Shown here piece after piece: positions 28,501-41,519 of a stretch of 64,000 nt of DNA. The DNA lies in the NCBI GenBank assembly GCA_950295325.1, contig OX485808.1, forward strand, positions 8,620,501 to 8,684,500, written 5' to 3'. Within the stretch, counting starts at the first letter, position 1. Every line of letters starts with the position of its first letter. The stretch comes from Polytrichum commune (Eukaryota > Streptophyta > Polytrichopsida > Polytrichales > Polytrichaceae). A model generated the notes under the pieces. It saw only the letters and a program-made list of their open reading frames with translations, ran no database searches and was not told where the DNA came from. The translations under genes were made by a program, and so were the position numbers.

Positions 28501-31500
28501 ATAAATCATATTTTGAGCACACAGTCCAATCTCTTTTTAAACAAGTGTCTTTTTGGTATCCGGGTTTGGAGCCAAACTTAACCACATACCACTCAAATAT
28601 AGGAACTGAATAAAGGGTTGTCTACCTTAAATGGGAGTTTCTTCCGGGAGTCCCTTATGACATACAGCATCAATGGTTCTCTTTATGTATTGCCGCCATT
28701 GGTTGTTTTGCATAGACTATCAATAGTTTTTATTTCTTTCCAGCTGTGGAGTATGGTCGGGAGTCAGAGGTGGTGTTTGAATCTGAGTGAAGAGCAACCT
28801 ATTTTGGGTGGGAGGTCGAGAGCCAATTTTGGGACCTTCTTGGCATGCCAAAATGAGTTTGACCCTCAATGAACCAATATAGAATGTTGTTCTTCATTCC
28901 ACCTCCACACTACTACCTCCGAGCATACACCAACCGCTTGCCAAGCATGGAAGGTGTTGTATGCAATACAACAAGCTCCCGACCAAAATCCATGTTGAGT
29001 TAGAGGATGACTCGACTGCTACCACAAATGTGGATTCTGCTTGCATTCCCTACTACTCAGATTGCAGAGGTTTTTAGTGGTAAAATGCACGCAGTGGCAG
29101 AAATCTCAGGAAAAAGGATTTTTAAGGCAGATTTCCGTCCGTGTAGACAAATTATTAACAGCAATTACAACAGTTGCTTCAAGAGTCAATTTTGATTTGG
29201 TTTCTGAGGAGATGTGCACCTGGAACTCAAATTTGAGCCTGACCTCTTGAAACTACTCCCCAGTTGAATCTGTTTCTTCTGCCAATCACAACAACAACAA
29301 CCACAGCAATTTTTTAACACTCATGTTATTTGCCCTTCAAAAGTTCACTTGTGGAAAAGCTTGTACAGTAGTTTGTGGACTATGAAATTTTAGGTCTGGA
29401 CAAGTCAAACCGAAAAAATATTTCAGCACTGCGCGCTTGCTAATATCCTTTTGGATTAATTTTTGTCCGACTCACATTTGACTTGACTCTTTTTAAACAC
29501 TACCAATAAGAATACTAACTGAAAGTATAGAATTTCTGGTAACTCAAGCAATTGCTGTATCAAGTTTAAGTCTCAAGATTTCATGTAGTGTTACAAAATT
29601 TGATAAGTGGTTAGTAACAACATAAGCTCCTTGGGGGTCACTTACATCACAAAACTTCCAGAGGCAAAACTATCATGTAGATTCAATAAAATGTTGAAAA
29701 ATTACCTTAAATACATGAATAAATGTCGTAATAACAACATGACTTTCTTATTCTCTACCAGTAGCTGCATAAAAAATGCATAAATTGACAGATAATTACA
29801 TTATACACCACTAGGTATAGTTTGAACGTGATAATCAGATATTATAACATCCTTTGGAAATTTGTGGTGTAGTAGGATGGTATAAGATGTGGATGTTGAA
29901 GACATACTTTTGCTTGTTGAGCTTCCCAATCCCGTTGCATTTGCTCAGCTTTTTCAGATTGAGAAGTAGCCCATGCAAACTGGAAAAATGTTGGGTCCGA
30001 GTACTTTTTCAGACACGTCCCATGCCCGCCTGGTTCAAATCTGGAACAGAAAAGAAAATGAAAATGAAGACTTGAATGCATTACAACACAAGAAACAAAG
30101 AGAAGTTGGATGACGAGAATCCACAGAAAAAAGGTGACAAACGACCAAACGAGTTCGGGAATTTTTAGATAAATCTCTTCTTACCTGTCAAGAAGATGGA
30201 GATGAGGTGGTTCGTGACAATCTTCATAAAAATTCCGTACAAAGCGTGGGGTTTTTCCTTGCAAACAAGCATTTTGGTCAACTGGCAGAGACGCTCGCCA
30301 TCGTGACCCTGCCAGAACATACATTTTTATAAATGTTTGCAAAGCCAAGGTAGAAAGAACTACACACTGCAAATTAATAGTGTGTCAGATTTAGTGAACT
30401 TGATTTATTAAATGTCAAGATGGGGCATTATTGCAAGTGAGATTGCAACCACACTTCTTGGGGTGGTTATCTTTGAAACTGATGAAAAACCATTCGCATA
30501 AATAAATAACAGCAATTAGGTCATTGTACATTGAACCGACTTCAGAAGTCCAGTCAAAGGTAAAGAGTAGCTCAAATCTTGGTTTATGCCATCAGTAAAA
30601 ATTCTGATGCTCAGTCAAAGCCATTGGGATAATTTGATTCCTTACAAGCTTGGGCAAGAATTTCAACTACCGTGCTTACAGTCACAACACACTTTCCATG
30701 AATAGGGGAAATGATTTTCTACAGGAGTGTTTGAGGTAGTTGTAATGAACTCAGGAGCAAGAACTTGCATTTGGAATTTGTCGCTTGGAGTTTAGGTTCC
30801 AAAGTCGCAGTTTTTCTTTTGGTTCCTTCATCAGATTCCTCTTTTTCACCCTTAAGGGTCCAGGAAGCCTACTACAGGCCTCGAGACGTCATATGGAGGT
30901 CCTTAAGGTTACTCATCACTATATTTATCATAGAAATGTTAAAAGTAACCTTACGTAAACTGAACTCATTTCCCAATTACATTCTTCTGATCGGAGCATA
31001 CATATATGTAAAAGGCAATAATGGAAGATTTGGGCTCATTCGAATGACTTAGACTCGAATACATACCACATATGTATTTAACACTGTTGTAAACATACGA
31101 CCATATTTTCCTCCTTGAAATAGGTTGTGTTCCATGTAGTTTCAGTCTCATACACCAAGTAATCTTTGATTCATACCAACAATTGCATAAGCCAAAGGAC
31201 GTATAAAGGAGCCATTAAGGCTTAAATTTCTTGCAATTTTTAATAACAAAAATGGGAACATTGTCACGTACGAGCAGTATATGCGAACCGGAACTGACAA
31301 GCTTCAGAGCGCAAAGCTTTTTCAATAGATGGCAGGTCAGCTTCCAGTCGAGTTACCCGAGCCTCCAAGTTCTTGCTCCTTGACATGATTGCTCTCACAT
31401 CATCATGTAGACCAAGAAAGATTTCAGCCCCAAACCTGCAGAAACACGATACTCTTAAGAAAGAAAGAAAAATAAATAAATAATTTTTTTGGCAAAAAAC

Positions 31501-32512
31501 TGGAAGATGTCAAGGGATACAAGTTTCAATGACACGAAATGTCAAACTCAAAACCGTCAAACTTTGTTCCAAAATGGAACAGAAATGCACGTTATCATAC
31601 GACACCCAGAAGTCCTTTGATACAGTACCATTTATATTCCACTCTTTGCAAACTATCCTGGGTTAACGCGGCATCACTTCCTTGCACAAGAGAAATACTG
31701 TAGGCAATAGATGGAAAGAAAATAGAGAGAATTGCAAAAAAATAAAATAAAAATCGACCTACTTCCTCAAAACAAACAATTAAGAGGTTAACATGTACAA
31801 ATTAGAATTTTCCTCTAACTCAACATGACTTTTGGTCGGAGGTTGATTGATTTGCATGCAAATACTTCCATGCTTGGTAAATTTTCGGTGCATGCTTGGA
31901 GGTAGTAGTGTGGAGATTTGAACCAAGTCTCACATTCTATACTGTTCATTGAAGGTCAAACTCATTTTGGCATACCAAGAGGTCCTAAAATGACTCTGGC
32001 TCTCAATGAACCAACCAAAATAGGTTGCTCTTCATTTAAATTCCAGCGCGACCTCCGACGAGAGTGCACTATCACAAATATAGAAAGAAATAAATTATTG
32101 AGTTTATATGCAAAACAACCAATGGGAAATCGTAGGGGGGACGAACTCCCGACAAAAAGTTACTCACATTGTGTTGAAGGAATTGGATGTTCCAGGTTAG
32201 ACCTAAATTGTGACACCAGATTGACACCAGACTGCAAGCTGATTCTTTCACCCAAAAAAACAAACAATGAATGGCGACAGGTATGATGGAAGATGAATGT
32301 GAGAACACATAAATAAGTTCCAAGAGAATCAAAAATACTTGGAACTGTAAAACATACTCAGCAAGGTCACCGAGTTGTCGAATAATGCCCACAAGGCCAG
32401 CCATAGCCACCCCTTCCAAAAGTCGTTTGGAGTCATCTTCATTTTCAATGTGATAAAGCTCGGATGTGGCCAAGCTATGCTCACATCGAACTTCATACCG
32501 CACTAAAGGCAT
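25600..32512 (-). CDS. SCAR/WAVE-family protein with SCAR homology domain, WCA module not found
   Basis: SCAR/WAVE proteins join the WAVE complex (with ABI, NAP, SRA/PIR, BRICK) and activate Arp2/3 to nucleate branched actin. Minus-strand exons: 32358-32512, 31272-31435, 30185-30308, 29908-30040, 29244-29278, 26621-28049 and 25600-25674. Phases agree and the model is 704 residues. Residues 1-192 form the SCAR homology domain: [20 protein letters not shown], then [43 protein letters not shown] and [10 protein letters not shown]. The 35-base fifth exon encodes a short basic stretch ([11 protein letters not shown]) and is less certain. Residues 205-680 are one long acidic, Ser/Pro-rich, disordered exon. 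The predicted last exon adds 24 acidic/polar residues and a stop. No WH2, connector or terminal acidic tail is seen, although family members normally carry one. An alternative donor before the stop (25611) could lead to missing exons. Confidence 0.83.
25712..26520 (+). mobile_element. Interrupted family 1 element in the last SCAR intron
   Basis: The left two thirds of a family 1 copy lies at 25712-25995. The last third, from CCAGTCCAATCTCTTTTGAG to the AATCAAATATACGGGTCCGA end, lies at about 26402-26520. The segment between includes a CTACAAT-ended element at about 26082-26250 with ATTTACTGTGGCC and GGACCACATGATTTACC, which looks like a nested insertion of the second family. Confidence 0.6.
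28140..28627 (+). mobile_element. Family 1 miniature element with internal triplication, SCAR intron 5
   Basis: The ends AGGTAGACGGG and GTTGTCTACCT form the terminal inverted repeat, and TA flanks both sides (28138-28139 and 28628-28629). It is 488 bp long. Removing two of the three internal 65-bp repeats leaves 358 bp, the normal family size. It lies between SCAR exons 6 and 5. Confidence 0.8.
28281..28475 (+). repeat. Three tandem 65-bp copies inside the miniature element
   Basis: Units at 28281-28345, 28346-28410 and 28411-28475. Copies two and three are identical by eye, and copy one differs at a single base (ATTATC instead of ATGATC). The unit covers an internal block of the element, so the amplification occurred after insertion or in this element lineage, and recently. 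Confidence 0.95.
28636..29012 (+). repeat. Copy 1 of an inverted repeat pair in SCAR introns
   Basis: About 375 bp whose reverse complement matches 31800-32162 along most of its length. Shared blocks include TTGGTTGTTTTGCATA, GAAGAGCAACCTATTTTGG, GCCAAAATGAGTTTGACC, TACTACCTCC and CATGGATTTTGGTCG (complement). It lies in the intron between SCAR exons 6 and 5. Confidence 0.75.
31800..32162 (-). repeat. Copy 2 of the inverted repeat pair in SCAR introns
   Basis: Inverted relative to 28636-29012 and located in SCAR intron 1. A fragment of the same family also occurs in MDHAR intron 2 near 11465-11535 (AAAACAACCAATGGAAAACC block). The 122-residue frame at 31918-32286 is repeat-derived and not a gene. 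Confidence 0.75.
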
Positions 32513-34325
32513 GGCTTCATTTACCTTCTCCTACTCCCTGAACCTGCACACAACAGAGGTTTGATTAAAAATAAAAACGAATGTGGTGCAAATCATTTTT
32601 CTTGTCATGCCACACATCTTGACCCTCATCTCATGTCAGACTCATATTTCTGACCAACACCGGATGCGCTTGCTGACTTCAACTTCGGACATATAGATGT
32701 ATTTTAGGGGATTTTTGTTCAAGTTGTAAAGATTCCAAGAGAGATATCATAGTGTGCCACATCGGTAGGGTTGATACCAAAATCCTCATTTAAAAACCTT
32801 CAATCAGATTTGTTTGCGCTATCATATCAAAACCAGGTCTGCCATAGCCAAAAACTAAATAGTCCCACCAATCCAATGGCATCAAGGAGGTGGAAATAAC
32901 AGTTGTAGGAGAAAGGTTATCATCCTCACACTTTAATGACAAAAATGAAATGCCCACAAACCCCTCTTTTTTGACTGCAGGTGCTTTTCAGGGTATAATA
33001 ACACACAAGCTGCTCCATGAACCACAAACACTGGCAGATTCTCAGGTTTGTGTTTGTGACATAATTTTCACTGGATTGTTTAGAAGGCGGACCTCAAAAA
33101 ATGTGCTTTTGAAGAGTCCAAAATTTTCTAGCGTGGCTTATTTGTCATCAGTTGAAGATGAAGAAGAAGAAGATGGCCATGCCTGCTCTAGAAACAGGAT
33201 GTTTCTTATTTTAAAAAAGGCTGAACTCTACCTTGATAAGAAACAAGCATTTGGGAGAAGGACCTTGAAGCAATGAAGGAAAAAGAAAACTCCAGCCAGT
33301 TCTTCCGAAACTGTTGAGACCGATTATCCTCAGGCTCACCCATGTCGGTGGCAATAATAATAATCATAATCATAATAATAATAAGAAGAAGCAGAAGCAG
33401 AAGAAGAAGAATTCACTATTCCCTCAACAGTCGACAAAATTCCTTTGAGCGAGTTCTCCTAAGTATTCCTCAACCGAACAAATAGTTGCAAACCCACAAA
33501 AAAGTGCAAAAGAAAGCCCTCTCACACTCAAAGAAGCTCATTCATCATCAAAAGGCTCCCACCGAAAATCGCATTGCGAAGTTAAGCTCTTCTTCTACTT
33601 GTAAGCACACCAAAACCTTCCCACCAAGTCGTCCTCGTCCTGAGGATTCCAAATCACCAAAATGAATGCCAAAAGTTGATAACAAGCTCAATCACCTCAT
33701 GCGCATGCTTGCGGAAGCAGCCAAACGGCATTCCAGGTACTAAAAGTGGGATCTTTGATCATCAAATACCCACCAAAGCTCTCGACTCCAAAAAGCTTCA
33801 AAGTCGAGAGACCATCAGCTTCAGCTAAAACCCAACACCTTCTTCTGCTTCTCCTTCCGGGTGCCAGAACACCTGCTTGCCAATGCTTACTAAAATACTC
33901 ATTCCCAAACTCACTTGTAATAACTTAGTAGCAGAAAGCCTCATAAACCCTCAACAACTACTAAGTTGTCGACATAAGCCACAACATCGAATAAAGAAAA
34001 AGCAACAGCCGGGACCAATCATCATCATCCTCCTCCCGAATCTGTTCCTGAGGGATAGGCATAAAACACGCAAGCTCTTCTTCAGATGCTAATTAACCAT
34101 CCCATATATTCCTCCCACATGAACAAGACTCAACAATATTATTAGCACCTAATATTAATAACCCTGCTGCAAGTTGACACCATTGCTGAATCCTGATGAT
34201 GATCCGAAGTAAGTTGTGAGGCAGCTCTAAACCCTGAGTATAGTCCCAGTTACTCCAACGACGATCGCCCTTCCCTCCCTCTCCCAGCTATGGGAGTGGA
34301 GTGGAGTGAGTCCCTCTTTGAAGTT

Positions 34326-34375
<50 letters not shown>

Positions 34376-34380
34376 GCTGA
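32513..34380. other. Upstream region of the SCAR gene
   Basis: A plausible splice acceptor (GTGCAG on the minus strand ending at 32544) precedes a 31-base leader before the ATG, so the 5' untranslated region is probably split. Farther up are the ATA/AAG-rich microsatellite at 33352-33412 and the long AG repeat at 34329-34373. On the transcript strand the latter is a CT-repeat, common in plant 5' leaders and promoters. The 128-residue plus-strand frame at 32890-33276 has no recognised domain. Confidence 0.45.
34329..34373 (+). repeat. (AG)n microsatellite
   Basis: About 22 uninterrupted AG units. In the minus-strand orientation of the SCAR gene this is (CT)n about 1.8 kb upstream of the start codon. 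Smaller GA runs lie at 45887-45904 and 62636-62664. Confidence 0.95.
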
Positions 34381-34939
34381 GCCTGGAGTTGTTTCTTGCA
34401 ATGGCGATTGTTGCATTTGTGATGCTGGTTGCATTGTGTTACAACATGGAGGTGAAGATCGGTGTGACGAAGAAGGTGCGTGGGGCTTGGGTTCTAAGTT
34501 ATGTTATAATGGTGGGAGGGAGCTGCCTGGGGTAGGAATTATGGCAACATCCACATCCGCGGATCAAGTACTTACAGTAAGTGTAAGTAGTGTACATAGT
34601 GTGGAGTACCAATTCTTTCTGGGCTTCCGCTTCCTGTAAGTTAAGTTCTGTGCTGGGCTGTGCTGTGCTGCCAGTGATGAGTCATTGCGTGGCAGGCAGG
34701 CAGGGTGTCGCTACTTATTATTACTTACATACCTTACCCATAAGCTTAAGGCCTGCTGATGATGCAATACTACGAGTCCAAGTTCTTTTGATCATTTCTC
34801 TTCTTCTCAAACGACAACTTAGGAGGCAAGGTAGGAGTAGGGCCCAGGTGTGTGTGCAAGTTAAGCATCTATGTAGCAGCAACCGACACCCACAAAGTGA
34901 ATCCTCCTTCGCAATGAAACAGGGAGAGCCAATGAAGGG

Positions 34940-35395
34940 GGCGAACTGGCTGCTAGTTACAGATGAACCGGTAGAGTTTAAGAAAATAACTGGTTGGAGT
35001 TCAAGACTTCAGGAAAATTACCCATCATTCTAGAGGAACCTGGAGAATATACCTCACATCGATAAAGAAAAACTGTAACTGTAAACTTAAGACGTCAACA
35101 TGTAACTGGTTGGACTTGGAAACATTAGGATTTTGACTTTTTATGCCCAAAATCCTCCCCGAACACTGGGGAGAAACTGACCGCTACTTGCAGATGAACC
35201 GTTTGAGTTCGAAACATAACCGGTTGACAGTCAAGGCTTCAGGAAAATTACCCATCGATTTAGAGGAACCTGTGGAATATACCTCCAATTAATGAAGAAA
35301 ACCCCGAAAGATCACGACATGTAGTTGGTAGGAAAACTTGGAGCGGTAAAATCTTGACTGATTATTCCCAAAAGTTTCCCCGGGCACTGCCCATT
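34940..35395 (-). repeat. Dimer of the AACCGGTT repeat, inverted
   Basis: Two copies (about 34940-35160 and 35170-35395) of the family described at 22190-22750, on the opposite strand. Shared blocks include AGATGAACCG, ATAACCGGTTG, AGGCTTCAGGAAAATTACCC, TTTAGAGGAACCT and GAATATACCTC. That the family occurs twice as a dimer suggests it moves or amplifies as a two-unit element. Confidence 0.65.
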
Positions 35396-35639
35396 CAGAC
35401 ATGAGAAGCTCATTAGCATCAGTTTCTTGACATTTTTACTACCCAGCCTTGCCAGCAGCCAAACAACACCCTACACACACCAAAACCCTGCCATTTGTTG
35501 TTGTTGTCGACAATTTTTTACATGTCAAGTCATTGGTTGTCAAACTTATTCTGAGTTTCATCAGGATTACAAATAATGAGCAATGGATCTGGGTGGATCT
35601 AGAGTTGACCAACATTGATGTATAAAAAAGCACACACGA

Positions 35640-37110
35640 CAAGCCCTTTTTGTGGCATCACAATGATCATACATTTTGGTCACACTCATCACATTTATTC
35701 ACGTCTCCAACATACTTGTTCACCGTGTCATTTATTCAATCGTATATGAGTAGCCTCATTCTATATGAAACCAATCTACCCCAGTGCATGGCAAGCTCAT
35801 TGGTGGTTTTGTGCAGGTGGTACTCGAGATTCGGTCTGCGAATCCAAAGTCACTGATGCGATGCCTACACACACAACACAACAAAACAAAACAAAACAAA
35901 GCCCTATCATTTGCCACTTTTCTCTATTTGTCGGTTGTCAAAATAGAGAGCTTCACTAGGTCTACAATAATGTGCGCTCCCCCACCCCCACCATGAACAA
36001 TGGTGAATGTGGAGATGACCATCCTGAATTTAGAAAAAGCACACACACAAAAGCGCGCCCTTTGGTGTCGCAATGAGAGTCACATTGATCACATCTACTA
36101 CTTGTTCACCATGCCATTATCCATTTGTCTATGAGTACTCTCTCTCTCTCTCTTTATGTATGAGACCAATGTGCCCCAGTGCAAGCTCATTGGTCGTTTT
36201 CTACAAGTGGCACTCGAGATCGAAATTGAAGACTCAAATTTATTGTTGCGATTCCAACAAACCCAATGCATCAAATCCGAACCAAACAAAACCCAATCAT
36301 TTGTCGCTTTTGTGCATCTCCATGGATCATTGTCAAAATTATTAGTGAGTGAGAGAGAGACGTACGTAAACAAGGGATGCTACACCTTGATCATAGTCAT
36401 GAGCTCTTATGTGAACTTGAATTGGGTTTACGGAGCAGGGAAGTTTCATGAATACAACTATGTTGTCCCCTGCAAAGAGCAATGGTGAATATGGAGTTGA
36501 CCATCTCCGATCGAGGAAAATAACAAGTTCTTTGTGTCATTATGAGAATCGTATTGGCCATTTGGTCACGTTTATTCACGCCTACTTATCCACCATATCA
36601 TTATTCAACTATATATGAGCAAGTAGCATTTTCTATATAAAACTAGTCTTTCCCGATGCAAGCTCATTAGTTGTTTTGTACAAGTGGCACTTCATCTTTA
36701 CTCTGAAAATCCAACCATGTAAGTCTACTAATGCAATGTATAAAAAACAAAGAAAACAAAAACATATGATTCAATTTGCCCAAAATATTGAATCTCAAGA
36801 ATACAATTTAGTGGCCCTCAACAATGGCGAATATGGAGTTCATGACCATCTCAAATTCAATGAAACACACCCAAAACTCCTTCATGGCAAAATGGTCATA
36901 TGGGCCACATTGGTCACATTTATTCACTTGTTCACCATAGCATTTTTCAAATGGTATAATTACCCTACATTGTGTCAAAAGTGTCAAATTGATGACATCG
37001 GTCATTTCTTTACATCTACTTGTTCCATAACATTATTCCATTGTCTATAAGCACCCTCTTCTAGGGGGGGGGGGGGGGGGGAACTATACATGTGCAAGCT
37101 TGGTGAATTT
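35640..37110 (+). repeat. Tandem array of about four diverged units of 350-480 bp
   Basis: Units begin near 35643, 36055, 36525 and 36880. Shared order: a TTTGTGGCATCACAATGA-like start, GGTCACATTTATTCAC, TTGTTCACCAT, ATTCTATATGAAACCAATCT, GCAAGCTCATTGGT and a CAAGTGGCACTCGAGAT block. A G18 tract at 37064-37081 lies near the end. The many short ORFs in the array are by-products of the repeat. Confidence 0.65.
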
Positions 37111-40100
37111 TTTTGCACGGGCAGCACTCAAAATCTGTTTGAAAAACCAAAAATTAACTTGAAAATAAATAGTGGGTTTGGGGAATCCCAAGGGGAATTG
37201 TGCCCCACATATTCTTGGGCCCACAAAAATGTTTCCAAGTTATATGATGGCTTCCATTACTTGACCCCTCTTAACCTTTAAAGGCCAAGAGTGTCAATGT
37301 ATGACCTATTACAAAATTTCTATGAGCCTCACTGAATCTTTAAATAGTCTATTTTTGGGTTGAATACTTTACTTTCTACATTATCTTATGTCGAGGAGAA
37401 AAGTAAAACATACTTATATGTGACATTCATGATCAAAATACCAAGCATTTGTTTGCATTCAAGGACACTCAAGTTGTGTATTTCTTAAGGGGTCGATTCT
37501 TCACACCGCCCACGAACTAACATGAGTGCAAGAAGGGGTATTCTTTGAGGTATTAGCGTACATAGGGTACATAAGGGAGAGGTATCATTTGTCTCCACTA
37601 TGTACATTTGAAAAGGCTACTAATCTTTTTTAAGGTAAGGGTAGATGTACAAAAAGGGGGGACCTAAGGTTTAGAGAGAAAATTGACAATAGATGTGTTA
37701 GTTTCATCCACTTCATGTTTTCATTCATTGTTGTCATACAGTCATAGTCCCCAATGACTTGGTTGTTTGTTCTTGTTAGGGTTTGCATTTGGATCCTAGG
37801 TTTTTATAAACTAGAGGCTCTTGGAGCTCATATGGGCCTCCTTTAGATTTGCTCTACAAATTGTGGCTAAGTTGTGTGCTCTTGTCTTTGTTTGTTTCAT
37901 ACGACCATTGAGTTACATGCTATGAATGAAAGAAACGTTTAATGACTTTCTCATTGGAAAGTGAAAGTGGAATCTATATGTGATAAAGGCCTATTTGATT
38001 CATAATTTATAATGTGTATATGTAGTGAAAGCATTTTATCACATCAACTTGAAAAGCTTAGTATAAATATATGAGTCCATTTTCTAGCATGGACTCATTA
38101 GTACGTGTGGAGTCAAAATTTTGGATTTTCTGCTCCAATGAGACAAAAATGTAAAAATAGATTAAAAGAAACTAGACATTTACTTAACATGTGCCAAAAT
38201 TTAGGCCATAGCCTAGGAGATAGAGAAAGGAAGATTTTGAAAGACTAAGATTTGATAGGAAGGGTTGTAGCTTTAAGAGACATACAAGTGAGATGGAAGA
38301 AAAGAGTAGGTGTGTGTGTGTGTGTGTGTGTTTCCTTCTTAAGAGAAATCCATAGGCAATTTTCTTTAACTTTGGCCAAGAGGGCTTACAATGTAGTAAG
38401 GATCAAGGATTGATCCTCATTTAAATCAATTTACCCTAGTTGAGAGGACTAGTGGACATGTTCATTTGTAATAAGGAGTGATTGTTTAGGCAATCATCTG
38501 CATAAAGGACTTTGTATTGGTTAATAACACTACATGAAAGTAAAGTGATGTTGATTAATCTTAATGGTTGAGATTATGGTTTGTGTGATAGTCAGTAAAA
38601 GTTTGTGAGTGGTAGTCTTGAGATAGGAAATTCATTGCTAATCATATCTATGTTATCATGCAAATTGTTTGTGATTCGTTGGAACTTACTCAGTCAATGG
38701 TATTTGATTTGATTTGATTTGAGAGATTCGATTTGAGTAAGAATAATCTATTAAGTTGTTAGGGTGAGACTATTGCCTCCTAGGTAATGTGAGTGATTCA
38801 CATAACCCAAGTATTGTATGCTACCTTGGAAAACTCTATAATTGAGTAATTTGGATAAAAATTAAACGGTGAAAGATTTACTTTGTTGGAGAGAAATTTT
38901 AGTCAATAGTCTTTGTTAAGATGAAATTATTATAAGGATAGAGATGTGATGCATGCAATTGATAAACTACTAAGAACTACCAAAGTTGTCAAAGATAGAT
39001 TATTTCCTACTAAATCAAGTAAGGGAAATTCTTGCTAGCAAATTGATTGTCAAATGAAAGAGATCATGTAATTGAAGAGAACCCATGGAGGACTAAAATG
39101 AGCTAGGGAGGATAACTCACAACTAATTGTTTCAGAAGTATACAGAATTAATTACAAGATGTAAGATTGCCTCAAGTATCTAACTTTGAATGATCTCACA
39201 AGATTGTGTGAATGATGAGATTAATCCAAGTCCCTCATTAATATCCTAAAAGAGAAGCATTCAATGCTTAGGGACGAGAACTTGAGAAAGACTATTGTCT
39301 CAATGTGCTAATACATTTTCAAGAGAACTAATTTCCATTATTTGTCATTGTAGTATAATTGTTGAATATGAGTATTTGTTGCATATGGAACCCTTATAGA
39401 TAGGAATGAAAATAGTCTTTGGAAGGCAAAGAGGTACCCTGGAGAGACTACAAACTATGGAAGGTTATTGAGAAGTCTAAGAGGCGGAGAGGACAGTACC
39501 AAAGTAAGTCATGAAACTAATTAAGTGAATTTGATATGTAGTTTCGAAGTTAATGTAATCCCCTAGGCCATAGTTTGGAGATCTAATAAGTGAGAGGAAA
39601 TAAAAAATGAATAATAACATTGTTAATTAAATAAAAAGTTAATCAAAGAAGACTGAAAATTCTATAAGATTGACTACACTAGCATTTCAAGATAGACTAA
39701 AAGGATTCAATTAACATGAGACTATTGATTGCATCAAAGTGCCCTTGGTTTTGGTAAAGAGACTTGAATGAGATACTTTATGCAAGACTATTGTTGACGG
39801 TTGTGCCTATGCTTGAGCATTGTACTTGATTCAATTACAATGAACTCACTACCATACTATTGTCCGGGAAAATAGTGTGAGGTCGAGTGACTGTCACCAA
39901 AATGCATGTATTGTGACCAAACAATTTCAAAGTCTTTGTCTCAAGTTGAATGAAGTGTGACTCTAACACCCAAAATAACATGACATACCCCCTCTACTTT
40001 TCCTAATAAAACTTATTTAAGACACCTAGATGATACAAGGATTGCCTGGTTTCATTATCATAAGTGTTTCCCTAGTTTATGTCTTATCCAAATTCCTAAC

Positions 40101-41510
40101 TATAGTACATGTACATATGGTTTTCTCTATATTAAACTTCTTCATGGTTACCCACGCACGTCATTAGGTTCCATGAAGTTGAGTCCCCCTCTCGCAGATG
40201 TATTTGAACACAAATCTTTATTAACTTCAAGGTATTCAAGTGACTTTCAAATGGCATTGAAAGAATAAGTGGGTCTTAGCTAGGGTACTTTTTGACACAA
40301 AATTATCTAAACATAAAAGTACGTAGATCAAAATGCATGCATTTGTGAATGGATCGGCATAAGTTGACAACTTGGGGGGTTAACAATATCCCATATACAT
40401 ATAGAGATAAGACTTATGTAGATGTGTCACATCCTCGGGGAAGATGATTAGATATAGACTAATAAAAACAAGTAAAATCTTCCCTTCCTCCCATCCTTCA
40501 GGCTCCATTTTTCTTCCTCCTTCCTTGTAATTCTCTCCTCTTCTCTTCCATCCACTACATTCTTTTAGGTTGTCTCTCATCTTCATGTACATCGTGCTCA
40601 AGTAGGCTCTAGTATGGTTCAAAATCAAGACTATATGTTTCACCAAAAGAAGATTTAGACATTCAACTACTAAGTAACACATCAAATTACAACGATGACT
40701 AAGTTACCTTGATTGTCCGATGCATCATGTGTCCTTCAATTAAGTTATAATGGTTACGCAAACAACTCTACGTACTTTAGGCAAACACCAAAGTAGCGTT
40801 GGCAACAGACACCCTCAAAGTCCTCCTATGGACTTATCCCATGCAGAACAATAAAAACCACACTAAACATGATATTTTGTGTCACTATGCTAACTTTTCA
40901 GATGACACTTCTCATGAATAAGTGAAAAAACATGGCCATAGATGATGGATGAGTTCATCCATTGGCCAAAACCCTACCCTTCTCTTGTCAGCAACTTATG
41001 ATGAAATATTGTCATAGATGATTGAAATCTGGATGAAAAATCACTTGGTAAGTGACAGTAATTGCAACATTGTAAATATATAACCCCCCGAACCATTTAC
41101 AAGGAATGACAAGTAATGTTGGGTTAAGATCTAGTGTTGTGACACTATACCGCAGTTTGCAACTAGTATTGAGAAAGACAATGAGAATTGGTGACACTAA
41201 ATAAACTATCATATTTAATGTACCTGCTCATTCTTTTACTCCATATTGAGAATGTTAATTCTCTAGTTACCGAGTTTCATGAATACAATAATCCCCCACC
41301 ATAGTGGGTATACCACATCCAAACCATCTTTTCACAGAGCCCCATCCTACAGTCTACGAAACTGCTCGGCAATCAAAAAACTGATGGATGAAAAATCAAT
41401 GTTTGCAAGATGAAGGGGTCGATTGTTCATCCCATTATATGAGAGCATTTGTGTGGGATTTTGAAGGTTCTCAAAGGGTTTTCAAAGTTCCTAATGGAGT
41501 TCCCCCGGAG
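37111..41510. other. AT-rich intergenic region
   Basis: About 4.4 kb with no credible coding sequence. It has a GT microsatellite at 38309-38331 and a longer relative of the CTACACT family at about 40859-41222, whose ends CACACTAAACATGATATTTT and ATCATATTTAATGT are inverted. It may contain an old retroelement, but no reverse transcriptase or integrase motif could be read. Confidence 0.45.
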
Positions 41511-41519
41511 GTTCCCAAT

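Noticed and set aside
32890-33276. 128-residue plus-strand frame upstream of the SCAR gene
   Set aside because: Lies antisense to the probable SCAR leader or promoter and has no domain; likely chance.
35640-37110. Several ORFs of 60-124 residues
   Set aside because: They recur because the DNA is a tandem repeat. Reading frames are not kept between units.
37111-40850. Possible old LTR retrotransposon
   Set aside because: No reverse transcriptase, integrase or protease motif and no terminal repeats could be read in any frame.
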